NCBI GenBank assembly: GCA_946479995.1
Contig: CAMLIU010000076.1
Span: 1 to 7,162, forward strand
Direction of reading: 5' to 3'
Length of the DNA: 7,162 nucleotides
Origin: an uncultured Gemmatimonadota bacterium
GTDB taxonomy: Bacteria > Gemmatimonadota > Gemmatimonadetes > Gemmatimonadales > Gemmatimonadaceae
Shown: one piece after another, positions 1 to 7,162 of the stretch
Layout of the letters: every line of letters starts with the position of its first letter
How positions within the stretch are numbered: position 1 is the first letter of the stretch
Program-made: the position numbers and the translations under genes
The notes under the pieces: model-generated
Database searches by the model: none
Told to the model about the DNA's origin: nothing
What the model saw: the letters and a program-made list of their open reading frames with translations, nothing else

Positions 1-83
1 CCGAACACCCACGAGTTCCGGTGCCACGTGCCGTGCGCCGCGAGTCCCGCGGCGGCGACGCCGGCCGCCGCGAGCCCGATCAT
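1..83 (-). CDS. N-terminal fragment of an envelope protein, possibly a polysaccharide deacetylase
   Basis: A new frame opens with ATG at 83, overlapping the glycosyltransferase TGA as ATGA, and runs off the left edge after 27 codons. The visible peptide starts MIGLAAAGVAAAGLAAHGTW and ends HRNSWVFG. The Ala/Gly-rich first 16 residues could be a short membrane anchor or signal. The following HGTWHRNSWVFG resembles the segment that, in many NodB-like polysaccharide deacetylases, lies just before the TFDDGP metal-binding motif. That motif would lie outside the window, so the functional call is a guess from local resemblance. The four-base overlap and the glycosyltransferase neighbour support a real, translationally coupled gene acting on an envelope or extracellular glycan. 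No Shine-Dalgarno site is visible. Confidence 0.5.
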   Translation of the reverse strand, partial: MIGLAAAGVAAAGLAAHGTWHRNSWVF

Positions 84-1288
84 ACGGCGACGGCGATGCG
101 TCCCATCACGGCGTGATAGACGTCGAGCACCTGCGAGGTCACGCGCGGCCACGCGTACTTCATGGATTCGTAGCGTCCCGTGGTGCCGAGCTGGATCCGC
201 AGTCCCTCGTCGTCGAGGAGCTGTACCAGTGCGTCCGCGAGCGCATCACGATCGCCGCATGGGGTCATGAGGGCTTCGCGGCCATTGACCACCACGTCCT
301 GGAATCCGAGGATGTCGGAGCAGACGATCGGCGTCTCGCAGGCCATGGACTCGAGCAGGGTGATTCCGAACGACGCCTTCGTGGTTGGGCAGGCGTAGAT
401 GGAGCTGTGCGCGTAATAGCTCGGCCGCCCTTCCAGCACCGCACCGACGAAGGTGATATCGGGATCGCCGTTCGCCTGCCGGTAGTAGTGCTCGCGCAGA
501 GGCCCGTCGCCGACGACGACGAGCTGGGCCTGCCGGCGGCGGCCCTTCACCTTGCGGAAGGAGTCGATGAGTGTGGTGAGACCGTTGCGCGGATCGAAGC
601 GCCCGAGGAAGAGGATCGAGGGCACGTCCTTCCTGATGAGCGGCGGTGCCGGCACGCTCGGGTGGAACACCTCGGTATCGATGCCGTTCGGGATGATCTG
701 CCAGGGGGCGGAGAAGTAGCGCTCGAGGGCCACCGTGGTGGAGTGGGAGACACAGATGGCGGCGGCGAGCATGTCCAGCCGCTTCTGGAAATAGCGGTTC
801 AGGAAGCGATAGCCGTACGAGTGGTCGAAGTAGGTGTGGAAGGTGCCGACCACCGGACACTCGGCCTCCTCGATCGCCAGCAGGGGCAGGATCGGCGTGA
901 GCGGCGAGTGGACGTGGACGATGTCGTAGCGACCCTCGCGCAGGATGCGGCGCATCTCCCGCCGCAGCCCGATCCCGATGGTGATGCGCGCCTGGGATCC
1001 GTTCGCGTACACCGGCTGGCTGTGGCCGAGTCGGATGACGTGCGGCTGCTCCTGGGCGCCGGGAATGTTCGAGGTGATGATGTCCACGTGGTGCCCGCGC
1101 CGCCTGGCTTCGCGGGCGAAGAAGTGGACGTGCTCGCAGACGCCACCCAGGTGCGGGTAGTAGTACTCGGTGACGAGCGCGATGCGCAGGGTGCGCTCGT
1201 CGTGCGCATCGGCGAGCACAGGCAGGTTGGGGAGCGCGAGGCCCGACCCGGTGCCGTTGCTAGTGTACGCGTGATTCGAGAGCGGCAT
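80..1288 (-). CDS. GT4-family glycosyltransferase (PimA-like GT-B fold), acceptor unknown
   Basis: This is a GT-B glycosyltransferase, probably retaining and using a nucleotide-sugar donor, likely for envelope glycolipid or exopolysaccharide. I chose the ATG at 1288 (402 residues); an in-frame ATG at 1339 would add 17 Arg/Pro-rich residues. Neither start has a clear ribosome site, and the conserved fold begins later, at LRIALVTEYYYPHLGGV. Numbered from the 1339 start, the N-terminal acceptor domain has the GGV loop (65-67), VHVHSP (141-146) and TFHTYFDH (166-173). The C-terminal donor domain has IPNGID (216-221), FLGRFDPRNG (244-253), VVGDGPLR (275-282) and SFGITLLESMA (323-333). The family EX7E motif keeps its second Glu (330), but the first is Ala322, and the Lys usually after GR is Asn252. 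The start overlaps ppdK by 29 bp and the stop overlaps the next start as ATGA. No signal peptide or membrane segment is evident. The family is secure; donor and acceptor sugars cannot be told. Confidence 0.88.
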   Translation of the reverse strand: MPLSNHAYTSNGTGSGLALPNLPVLADAHDERTLRIALVTEYYYPHLGGVCEHVHFFAREARRRGHHVDIITSNIPGAQEQPHVIRLGHSQPVYANGSQARITIGIGLRREMRRILREGRYDIVHVHSPLTPILPLLAIEEAECPVVGTFHTYFDHSYGYRFLNRYFQKRLDMLAAAICVSHSTTVALERYFSAPWQIIPNGIDTEVFHPSVPAPPLIRKDVPSILFLGRFDPRNGLTTLIDSFRKVKGRRRQAQLVVVGDGPLREHYYRQANGDPDITFVGAVLEGRPSYYAHSSIYACPTTKASFGITLLESMACETPIVCSDILGFQDVVVNGREALMTPCGDRDALADALVQLLDDEGLRIQLGTTGRYESMKYAWPRVTSQVLDVYHAVMGRIAVAV

Positions 1289-3932
1289 GCGCGGCGGCGA
1301 GGCGGGCGATCGGAACGCGAAATGGGGAGCACGAGACATAGTCGAGCCCGATGGCGTGACAGAACTTCACGCTGCGCGGCTCTCCACCGTGCTCACCGCA
1401 GATGCCGACCTTCAGCTGCGGGCGCACGCTTCGTCCTGCGGAAACGGCCAGCGAAATAAGCTTTCCAACTCCGGTCTGGTCAAGCACTTGGAACGGGTCG
1501 TCGGGAAAGATGCCCCGGTCGACGTAGCTCGGGAGGAATCGGCCCGCATCGTCGCGGGACAGGCCGTATGTAGTCTGGGTGAGGTCGTTTGTTCCAAACG
1601 AGAAGAATTCGGCATGGCGGGCGATCTCGTCGGCCGTGAGGGCCGCTCGCGGCAGCTCGATCATGGTGCCGATGGTGTAGTCGAGCTGCTCGCCCATGGC
1701 TCCGAGCACTACGCGGGCTGCCTCCTCGAGGATTCCGCGCTGATTCTCGAATTCCTTGTACGACGACACGAGCGGCACCATGATCTCCGGTCGCACCTCC
1801 ACGCCGCGGCGTTTGGCGCGGATCGCCGCCTCGAAGATGGCGCGGCCCTGCATCTCCGTGATCTCCGGGTAAGTGATGCCGAGGCGGCAGCCACGATGCC
1901 CGAGCATGGGGTTCGTCTCACGGAGCGACTCCACCACCTGCGCGAGCTCGGCCCGGCTGAGGTCGAGGGTGCGGGCGAGCAGCTTGGACTCTTCGCCGCC
2001 GTGGGGGAGGAACTCGTGAAGGGGGGGATCGAGCAGGCGGATCGTCACCGGATAGCCGGCCATCGCCTCGAAGATTCCCTCGAAGTCGAGACGCTGCATG
2101 GGGAGCAGCTTGGCGAGCGCGCGGCGGCGCCCCCCCTCGTCGCGGGCGACGATCATTTCGCGCATGGCCGTGATCCGGTCGCCCTCGAAGAACATGTGCT
2201 CCGTGCGGCACAGGCCGATGCCTTCCGCCCCGAAGGCGCGCGCCATGCGCGCATCCGATGGGGTATCGGCATTGGCGCGCACGCGGAGAGTACGCACCTC
2301 GTCGGCCCAGTCCATGAGCCGGCTGAACGACTGGTACGCCGGCGCGCTGGCGGCGGTGCGCGTGCCTCGCGTCACCTGGACCACCTCGCTCGGCGTGGTG
2401 GGAAGGTCGCCCGAGTACACGTTTCCGGTGCCGCCGTCGAGGGTGAGCCAATCGCCCTCCACGACCTCGACGTCGTTCATCCGGCAGGCGCGGCGTTCGT
2501 GGTCCACCACCATGGCCTTGCAGCCGACCACGGCGCACTTGCCCATGCCGCGCGCCACGACGGCGGCGTGGCTGGTCATCCCGCCGCGGGAGGTGAGCAC
2601 GGCGCGCGCCGCGACGATCCCGTGGAAGTCCTCCGGGGTGGTCTCCTCGCGGACGAGGATGACCGCCGCGCCATTGGCGGCCCGCCGCTCCGCCGCGTCC
2701 GGATCGAAGACGGCGATGCCGCTCGCGGCACCGGGACTGGCCGGTAGGCCGGTGGCGATGGGCGTGGCTCGCACGCTCGGATCGATCACCGGGTGAAGGA
2801 GCTGGTCGAGCTGTTCGGCAGGGACGCGCAGCACGGCCTGGGCGGGGGTGATCATTCCCTCGTCCACCATCTCGGTGGCGATACGGACCGCCGCGGCGGC
2901 GGTGCGCTTGCCGGTGCGAGTCTGCAGGAGGAAGAGCGCGCCACGCTCCACCGTGAACTCGATGTCCTGCATGTCGCAGTAGTGCCGCTCGAGCAGCGCC
3001 TGCGTCGAGAGCAGCTGCTCATAGGCGCCGGGAAGACGCTCGGCCATCTGCTCGATGCTGAGGGGAGTGCGGATCCCCGCCACCACGTCCTCACCCTGCG
3101 CATTGACGAGGAACTCGCCGTAGAACTTCCGCTCGCCCGTGCTCGGGTCGCGCGTGAACGCGACCCCGGTGCCCGAGTCGTCGCCAAGGTTTCCGAACAC
3201 CATGCTCACGACGTTGACCGCCGTACCCAGGTCGTCCGGGATGTTGTTGTGCTTTCGGTAGTCGCGCGCCTTCTTGAGCGTCCACGATTTCCAGACGGCT
3301 TCGATGGCGCCCCAGAGCTGCGTGACGGGGTCCATCGGAAAATCCTCACCGGTCGTGGAACGGACGAGGCTCCGATACTCGCCGACGAGACGGCGGAGCT
3401 GCTCCTCCCCGAGCTGGGAGTCGTGCTCCACGCCGCTGGTGAGTCGCGTGGCGCCGAGCAGCTGCTCGAACTTGTGATGATCCACGCCGAGGACGACGTC
3501 ACCGTACATCTGGATGAAGCGCCGGTAGGAGTCCCACGCGAAGCGCGGATTCCCGCTCGCGCGCGCCAGCCCGTCCACCGTGTCGTCGTTGAGCCCGAGG
3601 TTCAGGATGGTCTCCATCATTCCCGGCATGGAGACCGCCGCGCCGCTGCGCACGGAGACGAGCAGGGGATTGGCGGCGTCGCCGAAGCGCTTGCCGCTCG
3701 CCTCTTCGAGTCGTTCGAGGTTGCGGGTCACGTCCTCGCGCAGCTGGGCGGGGATCTCGCCGTTGCGCAGGTAAGCGATGCACGAAGCGCAGGCGATGGT
3801 GAACCCGGGAGGAACGGGCACGCCGAGATTGGTCATCTCGGCGAGGTTGGCCCCCTTCCCGCCGAGAATCGCCTTCATGTCCCTGGTGCCTTCGGCGCTG
3901 CCGTTGCCGAAGAAATAGACGGAAGTGTTCAC
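1260..3932 (-). CDS. ppdK: Pyruvate, phosphate dikinase
   Basis: PPDK catalyses ATP + Pi + pyruvate = AMP + PPi + PEP, reversibly, in the cytosol. At 890 residues it is full length for bacterial PPDK. The N-terminal ATP-grasp region has GGKGANLAEM (24-33, Lys26), VRSGA (94-98) and DIEF with Gln337. The swivelling phosphohistidine domain has GGMTSHAAVVARGMG (450-464), with catalytic His455 and the neighbouring regulatory-type Thr453. The C-terminal PEP/pyruvate TIM barrel has GLCRTEHMF (Arg576), RLLDPPLHEF (Arg632), Glu759, GTNDLTQ (Asn782) and CGEHGG (Cys845 acid/base). These match the catalytic set known from the Clostridium symbiosum enzyme. The GTG at 3932 is the only plausible start: the in-frame purF stop is nine codons upstream, and the protein begins with the family's VYFFG motif. 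No strong Shine-Dalgarno site precedes it. No PPDK regulatory protein gene is visible. Its place behind purF is unusual; co-transcription is inferred from the 24-bp gap. Confidence 0.97.
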   Translation of the reverse strand: MNTSVYFFGNGSAEGTRDMKAILGGKGANLAEMTNLGVPVPPGFTIACASCIAYLRNGEIPAQLREDVTRNLERLEEASGKRFGDAANPLLVSVRSGAAVSMPGMMETILNLGLNDDTVDGLARASGNPRFAWDSYRRFIQMYGDVVLGVDHHKFEQLLGATRLTSGVEHDSQLGEEQLRRLVGEYRSLVRSTTGEDFPMDPVTQLWGAIEAVWKSWTLKKARDYRKHNNIPDDLGTAVNVVSMVFGNLGDDSGTGVAFTRDPSTGERKFYGEFLVNAQGEDVVAGIRTPLSIEQMAERLPGAYEQLLSTQALLERHYCDMQDIEFTVERGALFLLQTRTGKRTAAAAVRIATEMVDEGMITPAQAVLRVPAEQLDQLLHPVIDPSVRATPIATGLPASPGAASGIAVFDPDAAERRAANGAAVILVREETTPEDFHGIVAARAVLTSRGGMTSHAAVVARGMGKCAVVGCKAMVVDHERRACRMNDVEVVEGDWLTLDGGTGNVYSGDLPTTPSEVVQVTRGTRTAASAPAYQSFSRLMDWADEVRTLRVRANADTPSDARMARAFGAEGIGLCRTEHMFFEGDRITAMREMIVARDEGGRRRALAKLLPMQRLDFEGIFEAMAGYPVTIRLLDPPLHEFLPHGGEESKLLARTLDLSRAELAQVVESLRETNPMLGHRGCRLGITYPEITEMQGRAIFEAAIRAKRRGVEVRPEIMVPLVSSYKEFENQRGILEEAARVVLGAMGEQLDYTIGTMIELPRAALTADEIARHAEFFSFGTNDLTQTTYGLSRDDAGRFLPSYVDRGIFPDDPFQVLDQTGVGKLISLAVSAGRSVRPQLKVGICGEHGGEPRSVKFCHAIGLDYVSCSPFRVPIARLAAAHAALESRVH

Positions 3933-3956
3933 AGGCGGGCTGGCTCGAAGTTCAGG

Positions 3957-5336
<1,380 letters not shown>

Positions 5337-5338
5337 GT

Positions 5339-7162
5339 TCAGGTCACCGAATCGGATGCGAGCGCCACGTCCTGCGTGGAGGCGCTTCGTTGCATGATGC
5401 GCGGGATCGCCTCATGGTATGCCTCGGCGAGGCGGGCGACCGGAAAGTGAAGGCTCCGGTCACCGATCGTGATGTCGAGGGAGCTGCTGCCGGCGTGAAC
5501 CGTGCCGATGGTCGTCGCCGGCACACCATGGCGGCGGGCGATGGTCAACACGTTCAATGCGTCAGGCGTGGAGACGATCACTCGTCCCTGGGCTTCGCCG
5601 AACAGCAGGGCCCGCAGCGGGAGCGCGCTCCAATCGGAGAGGTCCACCGTCGCACCGGTGAGCCGCTCGCGGTCGAGCATGACGCACTCGGCGAGGGCGA
5701 CGGCGAGCCCACCGTCGGCGCAGTCGTGCGCCGACCGAACTGCGCCGCTGCCGATGGCGTCGAGCAGCGCGTCCACGAGGCGGCGCTCGGCCGCCAGGTC
5801 ACAGCGGGGAGGAGCGCCGGCGACGACGCCGTGAATGCGCTGCAGGTACTCGCTCGCCCCCAGCTCGGCGGTGTTCTCGCCGAGGAGCACGATGCCGTCG
5901 CGATCGCCGGTGAAGTGGGAGCGCGTGACGTACTGCAGCGACTCGATCACGCCAACCATGCCGATGACCGGCGTGGGATACACGGCGCCGAGCGGGCTCT
6001 CGTTGTAGAGCGATACGTTGCCGCCCGTGACCGGGGTCTCGAGCGCGGTGCACGCCTCGGCAATGCCAGCCACCGCCTCGCGGAGCTGGAAGTACACTTC
6101 CGGCTTCCGCGGATTGCCGAAGTTCAGGTTGTTGGTGATCGCACGCGGCCGACCACCCGCGCAGGCGACGTTCCGGGCCGCCTCGGCCACGGCGATGCGA
6201 GCGCCGGCCCGGGGATCCATGTACACATAGCGGCCATTGCAGTCCGTGGAGAGCGCGATGGCGCGGTCGGTGCCGCGGACACGCACCACGGCGGCGTCGC
6301 TCCCCGGGCCGACCACGGTGTTCGTGCGCACCGTGTGATCGTACTGCTGATACACCCACCGCTTGCTGGCGATGGTGGGAGAACCGAGGAGCTGCTCGAG
6401 TGTCCAGAGCGGGTCCGACTCCTCGGCGCGTTCGGCGATGCCGGACAGGTCCTGCTCACGACGACGGCGGATGTCATCGCTCTCGCGCGCCTCGGGCTCG
6501 TACGTCGGGCAGTCGGTGACGAGGCGGATGCCGGGGAATTCGGCGACCACGCGGTCGCCCTCGGTCACCCGGTACACCGGCTCGGCGATCACCTCGCCGA
6601 TGACGGCGGCCGTGAGGTCCCACTTCTCCAGGATCTCGCGCACGTGCTGCTCGTGGCCGCGCTTCGCGACGACGAGCATGCGCTCCTGCGATTCGCTGAG
6701 CAGGAGCTCGTACGGCGTCATGCCCTCCTCGCGCGCCGGCACGCGTGCGGTGTCGATGACGATGCCGACGTCGCCGCGGGCGGCCATCTCGGCGGAGGAG
6801 GAGGTGAGGCCGGCCGCTCCCATGTCCTGGATGGCGACGATGTGGCCGCTGTGGATGAGCTCGAGGCTCGCCTCCAGGAGGAGCTTCTCCGTGAACGGAT
6901 CGCCCACCTGCACGCGCGGGCGCTTCGCGTCACTGGCCTCGGAGAGATCCTCGGAGGCGAACGACGCACCGTGGATGCCGTCGCGGCCCGTACGCGCGCC
7001 GACCGCGATGATGGGATTGCCGACTCCCTGCGCGACGGCGCGCATGAGGTCCTTTTCCTCGAGCAGGCCGACGCACATCGCGTTGACGATCGGATTCCCT
7101 TCGTAGGCAGGGTCGAACACGACCTCGCCACCCACCGTCGGGATGCCGACGCAGTTGCCGTA
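5339..7162 (-). CDS. purL: Phosphoribosylformylglycinamidine synthase subunit PurL, 5'-truncated by the window edge
   Basis: This is the large subunit of FGAM synthase, which converts FGAR, ATP and glutamine-derived ammonia to FGAM in cytosolic purine synthesis. The frame stays open to position 7162 and begins mid-protein with YGNCVGIPTVGGEV, so the true start lies outside the window. I see 607 residues; the small PurL family is about 720-760 residues, so roughly 150 N-terminal residues, including the usual active-site His region, are missing. Visible signatures, numbered from the first visible residue, are DMGAAGLTSSSAEMA (about 113-127), ELLLSESQERM (about 152-162), NNLNFGNPRKPE (about 344-355), TGGNVSLYNES (about 379-389) and the C-terminal AHDCADGGLAVALAE (about 478-492). 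They cover the tandem AIRS-like N and C domains. No glutaminase domain follows, so this is the short form needing separate PurS and PurQ. The TGA stop lies 2 bp before purF. The identification is very secure. Confidence 0.97.
   Translation of the reverse strand, partial: YGNCVGIPTVGGEVVFDPAYEGNPIVNAMCVGLLEEKDLMRAVAQGVGNPIIAVGARTGRDGIHGASFASEDLSEASDAKRPRVQVGDPFTEKLLLEASLELIHSGHIVAIQDMGAAGLTSSSAEMAARGDVGIVIDTARVPAREEGMTPYELLLSESQERMLVVAKRGHEQHVREILEKWDLTAAVIGEVIAEPVYRVTEGDRVVAEFPGIRLVTDCPTYEPEARESDDIRRRREQDLSGIAERAEESDPLWTLEQLLGSPTIASKRWVYQQYDHTVRTNTVVGPGSDAAVVRVRGTDRAIALSTDCNGRYVYMDPRAGARIAVAEAARNVACAGGRPRAITNNLNFGNPRKPEVYFQLREAVAGIAEACTALETPVTGGNVSLYNESPLGAVYPTPVIGMVGVIESLQYVTRSHFTGDRDGIVLLGENTAELGASEYLQRIHGVVAGAPPRCDLAAERRLVDALLDAIGSGAVRSAHDCADGGLAVALAECVMLDRERLTGATVDLSDWSALPLRALLFGEAQGRVIVSTPDALNVLTIARRHGVPATTIGTVHAGSSSLDITIGDRSLHFPVARLAEAYHEAIPRIMQRSASTQDVALASDSVT
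5344..5348 (-). promoter_or_regulatory. Ribosome binding site of purF
   Basis: In the sense direction the sequence reads GGTGA, then seven bases, then the purF ATG. The site lies inside the last codons of purL, and the purL TGA is only 2 bp from the purF ATG. This arrangement suggests translational coupling, with ribosomes finishing purL reinitiating on purF. It is the only clear Shine-Dalgarno-like site I found at the gene starts in this window. Confidence 0.6.

Noticed and set aside
1296..1315. A 20-bp stretch nearly identical (19/20) to 5426-5445 in purL, considered as a repeat
   Set aside because: Both copies encode similar peptides (VPIARLA in PPDK and FPVARLA in PurL) with the same GC-rich codons and show no longer flanking similarity, so chance and codon preference explain it.
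113..1459. A 448-codon plus-strand open frame opposite the glycosyltransferase
   Set aside because: It is a low-complexity shadow of the coding strand in high-GC DNA, with no domain signature.
1287..2747. A 486-codon plus-strand open frame opposite ppdK
   Set aside because: It is antisense to the conserved PPDK catalytic regions, and its composition is typical of a GC-driven shadow frame.
3933..3956. Possible promoter, terminator or riboswitch between purF and ppdK
   Set aside because: The 24-bp gap has no hairpin, poly-T tract or promoter-like elements and is too short for a purine riboswitch.

Overview
The window is a tightly packed, GC-rich bacterial segment in which all five recognised genes lie on the minus strand, so transcription runs from the right edge to the left edge. 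In transcription order they are: the C-terminal four-fifths of purL (cut by the right edge), purF, ppdK (pyruvate, phosphate dikinase), a GT4-family glycosyltransferase, and the first 27 codons of another gene cut by the left edge. Junctions are 2 bp (purL/purF), 24 bp (purF/ppdK), a 29-bp overlap if the ATG at 1288 is used (ppdK/glycosyltransferase) and an ATGA overlap (glycosyltransferase/partial gene). No gap is large enough for an obvious promoter or terminator, so a single polycistronic unit is likely. No RNA gene, mobile element, CRISPR array or convincing repeat was seen.

PurL and PurF catalyse the fourth and first steps of de novo IMP synthesis. PurL is the short, Bacillus-like form that works with separate PurS and PurQ subunits, which are not in the window and may lie upstream. 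PurF has a Cys2 glutaminase nucleophile and all four cysteines expected for a [4Fe-4S] cluster. PPDK is full length with its catalytic residues in place and interconverts PEP and pyruvate using ATP/AMP and Pi/PPi. The last two genes look like envelope or exopolysaccharide functions; the glycosyltransferase lacks two residues usually conserved in the GT4 active site, apparently as a subfamily trait.

The GC-rich codon use, the Fe-S type PurF, PPDK and the style of the glycosyltransferase fit a soil-type bacterium. Gemmatimonadota is my best guess, but it rests on impression and not on a diagnostic marker. Most of the window is ordinary core metabolism. The points of interest are the grouping of purF (which makes PPi) with ppdK (which can consume PPi), the in-frame UGA-separated purF/ppdK junction, the unusual GT4 active site, and a propeptide-less Fe-S PurF.
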